Source of the DNA: an uncultured Flavobacteriales bacterium
Lineage (GTDB): Bacteria > Bacteroidota > Bacteroidia > Flavobacteriales_D > Sanyastnellaceae
DNA: 33,346 nt
Direction of reading: 5' to 3'
Assembly (NCBI GenBank): GCA_938085105.1
Contig: CALKGK010000078.1
Span: forward strand, 1 to 33,346
The position numbers were made by a program, and so were the translations under genes. Shown piece after piece: positions 7,610 to 15,260 of this stretch. The notes beneath the pieces were generated by a model that searched no databases, was not told the DNA's origin, and was given only the letters and a program-made list of their open reading frames with translations. How positions within the stretch are numbered: position 1 is the first letter of the stretch; the number at the start of each line of letters is the position of its first letter.

Positions 7610-9239
7610 ACGATTTGCCGCTACTGGCCTCATCCTCATCAGTGGATTCTTGTCGCTCTCCTTTGCAGAAGGCTACTTCGAAATCTCCAAAAACCTCGAG
7701 ATTTTCACCAATGTTTACCGCGAGTTGAATACCTACTACGTGGACGAAACTCAGCCCGGAGAACTCATGAAAACGAGCATCGACGCCATGCTCAAATCGC
7801 TTGATCCGTATACGGTGTACTATCCTGAATCAAAAATTGAAGACTACCGTTTCATGACTACTGGTCAGTACGGAGGTATCGGTGCTGCTGTAAACACCAT
7901 CGACGGGAAGATCACCATCATGGAGCCTTATGAAGGATTTTCTGCTGCATTGGCTGGATTGAAATCTGGCGATGTTGTGATTGCCGTAGACGGTGTGGAC
8001 GTTGTGGGCAAAAACCACAGTGAGATTTCTGACCTGTTGAAAGGACAAAGCGGAACGGAAGTGATTCTCACCATCACTCGTCCGGAAGCCAGTGGGAGCA
8101 TTGAAATTCCCGTGGAACGCACCGAAATTCAAGTGCCCGACGTCCCTTATTCTGGGATGTTGGACGATAAAACCGGGTACATTGCACTTGGAAGCTTCAC
8201 TAAAACGTCCAGTTCTGAGGTAAAAAAGTCCTTCCTCGCTCTCAAAGAAGAAGGCATGGAACAATTGGTTTTTGACCTTCGAGGAAATGGAGGTGGTTTG
8301 CTTCGCGAAGCCGTGAATATTGTGAACTTCTTTGTGCCCAAAGGAACTGAAGTTGTTAGCACCCGTGGAAAGCTGGAAGACTGGAACAAAACCTACAGTG
8401 CTTTAAACAGCCCATTGGACACCGAAATGCCCATCATTGTGTTGATCGATGACAAATCGGCTTCAGCATCAGAGATTGTTTCTGGGACCCTTCAAGACCT
8501 TGATCGAGCAGTAATTCTTGGTCGGAGATCCTTCGGGAAAGGTCTTGTTCAGCAAACCAAAGACCTGAGCTATAACACAAAGATGAAACTCACGGTGGCC
8601 AAGTATTACACGCCGAGCGGAAGATGCATTCAAAAGCTCAATTACAGTGAACGCGATGAAGATGGAAAGGTAACTGAGCTTCCCGATTCGCTCATCAAGC
8701 CGTTTACCACCGTTTCTGGCCGACCTGTATTTGACGGTAGGGGAATTGATCCTGACGTTTTTGTGGAACAAGCTCCCGCCAGCAATATCTTGAACGCTCT
8801 GGCCAGCAAGTACATCCTCTTTGATTACGCCAATCTTTTTGCTCAGAAAAAAGACAGCATCGATGCTCCAGAAGAATTCAAATTGACAGATGAAGATTAC
8901 GAGGCATTTGTGGCTTATGCCATGGACCGTGAATTTGAACTGGATACACGCACCAATGCCCTCATGTTGAAACTGGAAGAAACGGCCGAAGAAGAACAAT
9001 ACTTGAGCAATGCCGCTTCGGAATTTGCCGCGCTGAAAGCACGTTTGACTCCAGACAAGCAACGCGACTTGGCCTTGTTCAAATCCGAAGTAAAGCAGGC
9101 TTTGGAGAGTGAAATCATCTTGCGCTACTACTATCGAAAAGGCGCCATTCAATACGGTTTGAAAAACGACCTTGTGATTGACCGAGCCTTGAGCACCTTC
9201 GAGAGCGATTATTCCAGCATTCTGAGAGCACAACCTTAA
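7584..9239 (+). CDS. ctpA: S41-family C-terminal processing protease with PDZ domain
   Basis: 551 residues. An N-terminal hydrophobic anchor or signal (FAATGLILISGFLSLSFA, about 10-27) exports the protein to the periplasm. A PDZ domain follows (about 95-178; SGDVVIAVDGVDVVGKN), then the S41 core with DLRGNGGGLLREAVN, the catalytic serine in KSASASEI (Ser294) and the general-base lysine in RSFGKGLVQQ (Lys319), spaced 25 residues as in CtpA/Prc. The C-terminal 150 residues are helical and charged. Such proteases degrade or mature periplasmic and envelope proteins. The ATG at 7584 was chosen over an earlier TTG at 7548 because it directly precedes the signal. It overlaps rnpA by 26 bases and is followed after one base by the ligase gene, so the three are probably cotranscribed. 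Confidence 0.93.
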   Translation: MKKLNKKTKRFAATGLILISGFLSLSFAEGYFEISKNLEIFTNVYRELNTYYVDETQPGELMKTSIDAMLKSLDPYTVYYPESKIEDYRFMTTGQYGGIGAAVNTIDGKITIMEPYEGFSAALAGLKSGDVVIAVDGVDVVGKNHSEISDLLKGQSGTEVILTITRPEASGSIEIPVERTEIQVPDVPYSGMLDDKTGYIALGSFTKTSSSEVKKSFLALKEEGMEQLVFDLRGNGGGLLREAVNIVNFFVPKGTEVVSTRGKLEDWNKTYSALNSPLDTEMPIIVLIDDKSASASEIVSGTLQDLDRAVILGRRSFGKGLVQQTKDLSYNTKMKLTVAKYYTPSGRCIQKLNYSERDEDGKVTELPDSLIKPFTTVSGRPVFDGRGIDPDVFVEQAPASNILNALASKYILFDYANLFAQKKDSIDAPEEFKLTDEDYEAFVAYAMDREFELDTRTNALMLKLEETAEEEQYLSNAASEFAALKARLTPDKQRDLALFKSEVKQALESEIILRYYYRKGAIQYGLKNDLVIDRALSTFESDYSSILRAQP

Positions 9240-9240
9240 T

Positions 9241-10857
9241 TTGCCACTTTTGCACCGGATCATCAACCATAAAATCATCATTTGGCTTTACAGCATTGGG
9301 ATGATTGGAACTTGCGTGGGCATGCCTTGGTCCAATGTCATCATGAGTGTGGGGTCCATTTGGGTTTTGTGCGTTTGGTTGATTGAACATCTCAGCAAAA
9401 ACTTTCGAAAGAAGCACGGCGAAATCATCGCAAGCCCAGCACGTAACAAATGGGTCTTCGCAGTCTTGTTTTCCATTGTCCTGATCCATCTTGTTGGCCT
9501 CCTTCATACCAGTGATTTTCACTACGCCCTGAACGATCTCCGCAAGAAGCTCCCCCTACTTCTTTTCCCCGTTGTCTTGTTCACCATGACCCCGCTCCCT
9601 TCCGCCATGTGGACTTGGTTGAAACGCCTTTTCACTAGCGCCTTGTTTCTCGCTGTTGTGGTGTGTTTTTTAAACAAGTGGGGATACTGGAACGACCCCG
9701 AATTCGATGTTCGAGCGCTGTCTGTTTTCACCTCACACATCCGCTTTTCCCTCATGCTGAATTTGGGAATGCTCATCTTGTTTGATGAACTCCGTAAGAA
9801 GCGCTTTCCTCTTGTGTTTGGCTTGATATATATCGCAGCTTACCTCCTATTTATGTGGGAAGTGCAGAGCATTACGGGATTAGGCTTGGTGTTCGTTCTT
9901 GCACTTTACAGCGTTTGGGATCTTTTCCAAGGTTCTGGAAAACGAAAAATGAAACTGGCTTTCTCCTTGACCATTTCCCTTGCCTTGCTCCTCGGTTTCC
10001 TTTTTATTCTTGATGCCTACAAAGAGCATTACTACAGCCCTTCTCCTTCCTCAACGCACATAAAAAAAACCAGGGATGGGAACGATTTTGAATGTGAACT
10101 CAACAAGCGGTATCGGGAGTCGGGAAACCTGGTGTACTGCAATTTCAATCGTTACGAAATGAGCCTTGCTTGGGAGAAACGAAGCAGCATTCCTTTCACT
10201 GGAAAAGCCCAAAATGGAGGTTTGATTAGTGCTACCCTTATGCGCTACATGACCGCCATACATGCAACGAAAGACCGTTTGGGCGTCGAAGAATTGAGCG
10301 AAGAAGACATCCAAGCCGTAGAACAAGGCATCACCAATCCAGAGTTGCTTCAAGCGAATGCTCTGCGCCGCAGACTGGATGAACTCTTTTTTGAAATCGA
10401 TGCCTTAAACAGTGGAGACAATCCTAGTGGAAAGTCCTTCATTCAGCGATTGGAATACTGGAAAACGGCCCTACACATCATTCAAAAACACCCTTGGATA
10501 GGCGTAGGAACCGGTGATGTAGCCCAGGCCTTCGAAAAACAATACAACTTGGACAACTCTCCGCTTGAAGAAAAATTTAGGTTGAGGAGTCACCAACAAT
10601 TTTTAAGCTTTTGGGTGGCTTTTGGCGTTCTCGGCCCCCTAATTTTGCTGCTTGTTTTGGTGGTGTGTTGGAAGAAAGTCCCTTCGGAAAATCGATTTGT
10701 CGCACTGGGCTTTTTGTTGATTGTCTACCTCTCCTTTTTGACGGAAGACACCTTGGAAACGCAGGCCGGCGTGACTTTTTTCAGCTTTTTTATCTCCTTT
10801 TTCTTTCTTTGGCCGATAGCAAGTCGTCCAGCTTCAGGCTCACCTCTTGAGCAGTAA
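9241..10857 (+). CDS. O-antigen ligase (WaaL/Wzy)-family membrane protein
   Basis: 538 residues, polytopic, with clustered hydrophobic segments at residues about 10-55, 75-95, 120-145, 160-215 and 240-260 and again at 455-530. A large hydrophilic region (about 265-450) lies between and contains the Wzy_C-type motif HPWIGVGTGDV, with SHQQFLSFWVAFGVLGPL after it; these are characteristic of O-antigen ligases and polymerases, which transfer glycan from undecaprenyl diphosphate on the periplasmic side of the inner membrane. Ligase and polymerase cannot be told apart by sequence. The start is a TTG one base after the protease stop; another TTG at 9250 and an ATG at 9301 are possible. The last 68 bases overlap the convergent GT9 gene. 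The neighbouring glycosyltransferases support a lipopolysaccharide role. Confidence 0.8.
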   Translation: MPLLHRIINHKIIIWLYSIGMIGTCVGMPWSNVIMSVGSIWVLCVWLIEHLSKNFRKKHGEIIASPARNKWVFAVLFSIVLIHLVGLLHTSDFHYALNDLRKKLPLLLFPVVLFTMTPLPSAMWTWLKRLFTSALFLAVVVCFLNKWGYWNDPEFDVRALSVFTSHIRFSLMLNLGMLILFDELRKKRFPLVFGLIYIAAYLLFMWEVQSITGLGLVFVLALYSVWDLFQGSGKRKMKLAFSLTISLALLLGFLFILDAYKEHYYSPSPSSTHIKKTRDGNDFECELNKRYRESGNLVYCNFNRYEMSLAWEKRSSIPFTGKAQNGGLISATLMRYMTAIHATKDRLGVEELSEEDIQAVEQGITNPELLQANALRRRLDELFFEIDALNSGDNPSGKSFIQRLEYWKTALHIIQKHPWIGVGTGDVAQAFEKQYNLDNSPLEEKFRLRSHQQFLSFWVAFGVLGPLILLLVLVVCWKKVPSENRFVALGFLLIVYLSFLTEDTLETQAGVTFFSFFISFFFLWPIASRPASGSPLEQ

Positions 10858-11788
10858 AGGGCAAGCGACCATCTTCTGGATGTTCATCGCAGACCAAATA
10901 ATCGGCATTTTCACCAATGGGCATCCATCGTTTCGGCCAAATGGGTTGTTTGGGAGAATAGAGTCCGAGCGCAACCGTACCCAAAGCCGCAGCCATGTGG
11001 AGCGGACCCGTGCTCGCTGCGATCAAAGCATCGGCTGTATTGCACAAGCTAAACAAGGCCTCTAAACTCAGTTTTCCACTCAAATCGACCACATTCTCTT
11101 GGTCCCAAGGAAGTTGATCCGCCATCTGCAAACGCTCCTTTTCGGTACCTGTGATCAGAATTTGATATTTTTCTTGAGGAAGCAAGCGAATGAGATTTGC
11201 AAAAGCGCTGCAGGGCCATTCCAAAGCCGAACCGTGGGAAAGTGGATGGAGAATCAATTTTATTTTTTCTGGCTGAAGTTGAGCTTGCAGGTCTTGACTC
11301 AAGGGTTTCGCTTGGAGTCCGAAAAGCGCCTTGATTTCATCCAAAGAAAAGGATGCTTTCAACTTCAGTGCACTCAGCATCTTGAGGTTCAATTGCGCTT
11401 CGTGAAGTTCGCTCGATTTCCGCGAATAGAACAAGGGTTTGTTCACGTTTTTCAGCATGTACCACCTTCTCGCAGTACCAATTCTCGTTGGAATTTTCGC
11501 CGCTTTGGCCGCGTGAGCAATGGCTGGTCTTGGGAAGACTTCAAAAATTTTGTCCACCTTTAATTTCTCCATTTCTGAAGTCAGTTCGTCTTCAATTTCG
11601 TCAAACGAAACGAAAGCATCCACATGGGTGCAAGCATTGACAATAGCCTTAGTATAGTTTCGTCCCAAAAAGGTAATCTTACTTTCGGGAAACTCCTTTT
11701 TAAGTGCTCCAGCGAGGGGCAAGGTGAGGATTGCATCACCGATCCCATCCGTTCTTGAAATGAGAAAATGCGTTTTAGCCTTTGTCAT
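10790..11788 (-). CDS. Glycosyltransferase family 9 (heptosyltransferase-like)
   Basis: 332 residues with the GT-B arrangement of ADP-heptose:LPS heptosyltransferases. The N-terminus ISRTDGIGDAILTLPLAGALKKEFP is the GT9 opening motif, the linker gives KLILHPLSHGSALEWP, and the C-terminal lobe has LITGTEKE, VVDLSGKLSLEAL and the acceptor/donor loop AASTGPLHMAAALGT with LGLYSP. Such enzymes add heptose or a related sugar to the lipid A core on the cytoplasmic face. The donor sugar cannot be inferred. It starts 14 bases inside the 3' end of the GT2 gene, so the two are translationally coupled. Its 3' end overlaps the O-antigen ligase gene on the other strand by 68 bases. Confidence 0.9.
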   Translation of the reverse strand: MTKAKTHFLISRTDGIGDAILTLPLAGALKKEFPESKITFLGRNYTKAIVNACTHVDAFVSFDEIEDELTSEMEKLKVDKIFEVFPRPAIAHAAKAAKIPTRIGTARRWYMLKNVNKPLFYSRKSSELHEAQLNLKMLSALKLKASFSLDEIKALFGLQAKPLSQDLQAQLQPEKIKLILHPLSHGSALEWPCSAFANLIRLLPQEKYQILITGTEKERLQMADQLPWDQENVVDLSGKLSLEALFSLCNTADALIAASTGPLHMAAALGTVALGLYSPKQPIWPKRWMPIGENADYLVCDEHPEDGRLPFTAQEVSLKLDDLLSAKERKRR

Positions 11789-12530
11789 AAAGTTCGTTCA
11801 AAATGCTGTACTTTCGGTAGGTCGCGAAAGCAGATCGTTTCGCGATGTTCCAACCCGCTTTTCCATCTCTCCATCCACTTTTGAAAATCAGGTTTTTCAG
11901 GAATTGCCACGCCATCTTTGCGTACATGTGCAACTTGGAAACCTTTTTACCGCGGGCGTGAAGCTCTTGCGCTGCTATTTTGGAAAAGTATTCAATCTGC
12001 TTAAAATGGTCTTCTTTGGTGTAGTAGGAATAGTGGAGTAAATCTCCCTCTAGAAAACCCGATTTTTCTTTGTTGTGGAGTTCAAATCGATCGTGCGGAT
12101 TCACTCCACCCCAGGCTCCGGCTCCATGACGGAACAAGCGCAATTTGGTATCGGGGTACCACCCGCTATGGTGAATCCAAGTACCGCAATAATTGGTTAG
12201 TCGGTTCATTCGGTAGCCTTCAAATTCGGCCGCAGCATTTTTCCAGGCTTTCAAGGAGTTTTGAAGCTCCTCACTCAGTGCCTCATCGGCATCCAAACTC
12301 AGCACAAATTCTCCTTTTGCCCATTCCCATGCTCGGTTTTTTTGTTGAATGTGTCCGTCAAAGGCATGTTGTTCAAATCGAACTCCATAGCGCTCACAAA
12401 TGGCTTGGGTTTGATCTTTTGAAAAACTGTCGACCACCAAAATTTCATCGGCGAGATCCTTGACTGATTTCAAGCACCGTTCGATGTTTTTTTCCTCGTT
12501 AAAGGTGATAATGACAACAGATAATTTCAC
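11775..12530 (-). CDS. Glycosyltransferase family 2, WaaE/KdtX-like
   Basis: 251 residues. The GT-A fold begins at once with KLSVVIITFNEEKNIERCLKS and EILVVDSFSKDQT, then the metal-binding LSLDADEALSEE (Asp80-x-Asp82) and a C-terminal YRMNRLTNYCGTWIHHSGWYPD segment typical of the WaaE/KdtX lipopolysaccharide core beta-glucosyltransferases. The last 70 residues are basic and aromatic, probably for membrane association. The start is a GTG; it is preceded at 19 bases by a promoter-like TTACTTTG. It overlaps the GT9 gene by 14 bases, and the two probably build the same core oligosaccharide. Sugar specificity is unknown. Confidence 0.9.
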   Translation of the reverse strand: MKLSVVIITFNEEKNIERCLKSVKDLADEILVVDSFSKDQTQAICERYGVRFEQHAFDGHIQQKNRAWEWAKGEFVLSLDADEALSEELQNSLKAWKNAAAEFEGYRMNRLTNYCGTWIHHSGWYPDTKLRLFRHGAGAWGGVNPHDRFELHNKEKSGFLEGDLLHYSYYTKEDHFKQIEYFSKIAAQELHARGKKVSKLHMYAKMAWQFLKNLIFKSGWRDGKAGWNIAKRSAFATYRKYSILNELYDKG

Positions 12531-12549
12531 TGAATCTGATTTTAGGGAG

Positions 12550-12583
12550 CAAAGTAACGCTGAAATATGCGAAAAAACCGCAA
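12550..12583 (-). promoter_or_regulatory. Possible promoter of the GT2-GT9 operon
   Basis: On the minus strand TTG (12583-12581), 23 bases, then TTACTTTG (12557-12550), five of six defined positions of TAnnTTTG. It ends 19 bases before the GTG start. Confidence 0.4.
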
Positions 12584-12593
12584 AAGTGTTGAT

Positions 12594-12606
12594 AACAATA
12601 ATTGTT
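12594..12606. promoter_or_regulatory. Perfect 13-base palindrome in the GT2/purD divergent region
   Basis: AACAAT-A-ATTGTT is a perfect six-base inverted repeat with one central base. Its right half contains the TTG that would serve as the -33 element of purD, so a bound repressor could block purD transcription. It could equally be chance in A-T-rich DNA. Confidence 0.35.
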
Positions 12607-12632
12607 CACAGCTCCCAAAGTGGCTAATTTTG
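12602..12632 (+). promoter_or_regulatory. purD promoter (candidate leaderless start)
   Basis: TTG (12602-12604), 20 bases, then TAATTTTG (12625-12632), matching every defined position of the Bacteroidota -7 box. The ATG of purD begins four bases later, at 12637. Transcription starting several bases after the box would begin at or next to the start codon. Confidence 0.6.
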
Positions 12633-12636
12633 ACGC

Positions 12637-13932
12637 ATGAAAGTCTTGATTTTAGGAAGTGGTGGTCGTGAACATGCGATGGCTTGGAAATTGGCTCAAA
12701 GCTCGATGCTCCATGAACTTTATGTAGCGCCAGGAAATGCTGGAACTGCAAGCCTTGGAAAGAATGTTGCTCTCGACCCTTTGGATTTCGACGGCATCGC
12801 TGATTTCGTCAAAGCACAAAACATCAACATCTTGGTTGTTGGTCCGGAAGCCCCACTCGTGGAAGGAATTCAGGATTATTTTACAGAACGCGAAGAACTC
12901 TCTTTTTGCACGGTCATTGGCCCGAACAAAAAAGCGGCCCAGTTGGAGGGAAGCAAAGATTTTTCGAAACAGTTCATGCAACGCCACAACATCCCTACCG
13001 CCAAATATGGCAGTTTCACGAAGTCGAGCTTATCGCAAGGGAAAACTTTCTTGAAGAACATGAAAGCGCCTTACGTTTTGAAGGCGGATGGACTTGCAGC
13101 CGGAAAGGGCGTTTTGATTATCGACAATCTTGCGGAAGCAGAAAAGGCTTTGGAAGAGATGCTCGTTAACTCCAAGTTTGGAGATGCTGGTAAAAAAGTA
13201 GTGATTGAAGAATTTTTAAAAGGAATTGAAGTTTCCATGTTCGTGCTTACGGACGGGACCAGCTTCAAAATTCTTCCCGAAGCTAAAGATTACAAACGCA
13301 TTGGCGAAGGTGATACTGGACTGAATACTGGAGGTATGGGTGCCGTTTCTCCTGTTTCTTTCGTGAATCAAGAATTCATGGAGAAAGTCAAAAATCAAAT
13401 CATCATTCCTACTGTGAAAGGCTTGAAGAAAGACGGTATCCACTATCAGGGCTTCATCTTCTTTGGTTTGATCAAAGTTGGCGGCGATCCTTACGTCATT
13501 GAATACAACTGCCGCATGGGAGATCCTGAAACGGAAGTAGTTTTACCAAGATTAAAGTCGGACCTCCTTCACTATTTTGAGGGAATTGCCACCGGAACGC
13601 TGAGCGAATGTGATCTTGAAATTGACCCGAGAACCGCCAGCACTGTGATTGCTGCATCGGGTGGATATCCAGAAAATTATGAGAAAGGGAAAACCATTGA
13701 AGGTTTGAACCAGCCCATTAAAGGATCCATTGTATTTCACGCCGGAACTGCTCTAAACGAGAAGGGTATAGTGACGAATGGTGGACGAGTCTTGGCAGTT
13801 ACTGGCTTAGGAGCTGACGTAGAAAGCGCCACAAATAAGAGCTACGGTACGCTTTCCGAAATTTCTTTCGATGGGATGTACTATCGAAAAGATATTGGCA
13901 AGGATCTTCTCAAAGAGAAAGTGAAATCATAA
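12637..13932 (+). CDS. purD: Phosphoribosylamine--glycine ligase (GAR synthetase)
   Basis: 431 residues. ATP-dependent joining of glycine to 5-phosphoribosylamine, second step of de novo purine synthesis; cytoplasmic. Domains in order: N-terminal Rossmann-like lobe with VLILGSGGREHAMAWKLA, the PGNAG loop and VVGPEAPLVEG; central ATP-grasp with KADGLAAGKGV (149-159), GLNTGGMGAVSP and the metal-binding EYNCRMGDPETEVV (Asn291 region); C-terminal domain with ASGGYPENYEKG and VFHAGT. All motifs are intact and length is standard. It is monocistronic by position: the GT2 gene is divergent and the next plus-strand gene starts 284 bases later. Confidence 0.98.
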   Translation: MKVLILGSGGREHAMAWKLAQSSMLHELYVAPGNAGTASLGKNVALDPLDFDGIADFVKAQNINILVVGPEAPLVEGIQDYFTEREELSFCTVIGPNKKAAQLEGSKDFSKQFMQRHNIPTAKYGSFTKSSLSQGKTFLKNMKAPYVLKADGLAAGKGVLIIDNLAEAEKALEEMLVNSKFGDAGKKVVIEEFLKGIEVSMFVLTDGTSFKILPEAKDYKRIGEGDTGLNTGGMGAVSPVSFVNQEFMEKVKNQIIIPTVKGLKKDGIHYQGFIFFGLIKVGGDPYVIEYNCRMGDPETEVVLPRLKSDLLHYFEGIATGTLSECDLEIDPRTASTVIAASGGYPENYEKGKTIEGLNQPIKGSIVFHAGTALNEKGIVTNGGRVLAVTGLGADVESATNKSYGTLSEISFDGMYYRKDIGKDLLKEKVKS

Positions 13933-13963
13933 GCGCATGGAAAACGCTTTGAATGGAAATCGA

Positions 13964-14146
13964 TTAAACGATGGTTCCGTTGTCCTTTGCTTTTTTCGTG
14001 TACTTTGATTGCATCGTCAACCAAATGAAAAGGCCTACAAAACCCAAAACGATAACTGCATAGTTGAAGTAGTTCTCAAGCGGTTCTAGGAACATTACAA
14101 AGCTTTTTTCAACTGCTTGGGCGATGGCATAAAATAAATCGTTCAT
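13964..14146 (-). CDS. Small single-span membrane protein (DUF6341-like)
   Basis: 60 residues. One membrane segment, YAVIVLGFVGLFIWLTM, follows an amphipathic start (MNDLFYAIAQAVEKSF) and an FLEPLENYF stretch; the tail is basic and ends KDNGTIV. Size, the single span followed by a Lys-rich K-D-N-G tail, and location beside purD and a DUF6427-like gene resemble DUF6341, a small flavobacterial membrane family; that link is from memory of the family, not a search. The start at 14146 is preferred over 14164 because a full TAnnTTTG promoter box (14162-14169) lies over the latter. It converges on purD with 31 bases between the stops and diverges from the DUF6427-like gene. Function unknown. Confidence 0.7.
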   Translation of the reverse strand: MNDLFYAIAQAVEKSFVMFLEPLENYFNYAVIVLGFVGLFIWLTMQSKYTKKAKDNGTIV

Positions 14147-14161
14147 TTCTTCGGTTTTGCG

Positions 14162-14169
14162 CAAAATTA
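14162..14169 (-). promoter_or_regulatory. -7 box of the small membrane protein gene
   Basis: TAATTTTG on the minus strand matches all defined positions of TAnnTTTG and ends 15 bases before the start at 14146. It overlaps the alternative upstream start codon, which argues against that start. No clear -33 element. Confidence 0.5.
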
Positions 14170-14177
14170 AAACATCC

Positions 14178-14210
14178 TTGGAGAAAGTCAGTAAATAAAT
14201 CCCAACTTTA
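14178..14210 (+). promoter_or_regulatory. Weak promoter-like elements before the DUF6427-like gene
   Basis: TTG (14178-14180), 22 bases, then CAACTTTA (14203-14210), four of six defined -7 positions. Five bases separate it from the ATG. The weak match makes this tentative. Confidence 0.2.
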
Positions 14211-14215
14211 TCGTC

Positions 14216-15175
14216 ATGTTGAGCATATTACGATCCAATCAGCCTTTTGCCATCATCCTTGTGGGACTCACTTGGATATTGGGAATTGTGTGGAATGGCT
14301 TCTTCATGTCGCCAGAAGTTTCATCGTGGATCTTCCCAGAAATCAACAACTATTTCAACGGAAACCCTCTGAGAATACTGGTTTTTCAATCGATTGTTCA
14401 GGGCTTGTCCATCATCTTTCTGCACCGGGCTTACAACAGCAATGAGTACATCAATGGAGGGAATTATTTTGCCGCTTGGATCTACGCACTTTTTGCCGCA
14501 CTTTTCAGCTGCATCTTTCCGGCTCACCCTTTTTTGTTGCTTCATTTGCTGCTTTTGCTCGCCATGCGTCAAGTTTTTGAAGTCTATCGTCAGAACGAAG
14601 TGCAGCACCATTATTTTAACGCTGCATTCTTTTTGGGCTGTGCCATGCTTTTCATTCCCAGCTCATTTGTTTTGGCCATTGCGCTTTTGGTTTCTTTGGC
14701 CTACACCCGTTCTGGAATTTGGAGAGAATGGGCTTGGAGCATTGTTGGTTTTATTCTCCCTTTTTTAATCGCCATCACCCTTGTTTGGTTGGGGGAAGAT
14801 TTACAATGGATCAAACACTGGCAAATCAGTATTGTAGGCATCGACCTTCAAGAAAAGATGAATTGGTTGGCCGTTCCGATGGGAATTTGGTTTGTTCTAG
14901 GTTTGCGCGGACTAGCAAAGAGCTATGGATCAAGCAGTAATAAAGCGAGAAACACAAAATCTACTTCTGTCATTTTCCTTCTGGCGTGTTTTGCTTTTGT
15001 GCTCATCAATTATGAGGTGTCTTGGGCGGCTTTGGTGTTTGCTGCGTTGGCAAACATGGCGCTTTTGTTCCCTTATCCTTTTGAAGGTGAAAAAATCAAA
15101 CCAGCGCACCGCCTTCTCTTCACCGCCCTCCTTTTCTCTTGCTTGTACTTCTTTATCCGAATGGCATTTTTCTGA
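14216..15175 (+). CDS. Polytopic membrane protein, DUF6427-like
   Basis: 319 residues, almost entirely hydrophobic with roughly eight to ten membrane segments, for example FAIILVGLTWILGIVW (11-26), FAAWIYALFAALFSCIF, FLLLHLLLLLAM, CAMLFIPSSFVLAIALLVSLAY, SIVGFILPFLIAITLVWL and LLFTALLFSCLYFFI. A short polar loop with AMRQVFEVYRQNEVQHHYFNAAFF follows the fourth segment and resembles the A-(M/L)-R-x-(V/I)-F loop of DUF6427, a Bacteroidota family found near purD. That family assignment is from pattern memory. Function unknown; inner-membrane location is inferred. It is transcribed divergently from the small membrane protein gene; the pair and purD may form a conserved neighbourhood. Confidence 0.7.
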   Translation: MLSILRSNQPFAIILVGLTWILGIVWNGFFMSPEVSSWIFPEINNYFNGNPLRILVFQSIVQGLSIIFLHRAYNSNEYINGGNYFAAWIYALFAALFSCIFPAHPFLLLHLLLLLAMRQVFEVYRQNEVQHHYFNAAFFLGCAMLFIPSSFVLAIALLVSLAYTRSGIWREWAWSIVGFILPFLIAITLVWLGEDLQWIKHWQISIVGIDLQEKMNWLAVPMGIWFVLGLRGLAKSYGSSSNKARNTKSTSVIFLLACFAFVLINYEVSWAALVFAALANMALLFPYPFEGEKIKPAHRLLFTALLFSCLYFFIRMAFF

Positions 15176-15204
15176 CAAAAAAATTATCACATGCTTGAAA
15201 CCTT

Positions 15205-15241
15205 TAGCACCTTCCTCCGTAAATAAAAGGAAATGGCGCTA
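15205..15241 (+). other. Imperfect hairpin upstream of the T9SS cargo gene
   Basis: TAGC, a mismatch, CC and TTCCT (15205-15216) pair with AGGAA, a two-base bulge, GG, a mismatch and GCTA (15228-15241) around an 11-base loop. There is no T-run, so it does not look like a terminator. It ends 19 bases before the start codon. Confidence 0.3.
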
Positions 15242-15260
15242 AGCCTTAACCTATCATAGC

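Noticed and set aside
8469-9281. Minus-strand frame of 270 codons over the protease gene
   Set aside because: Antisense to the catalytic S41 domain; the composition is that of a complementary-strand artefact.
11099-11563. Plus-strand frame of 154 codons inside the GT9 gene
   Set aside because: Antisense to a clear glycosyltransferase; Phe/Leu-rich, with no supported start.
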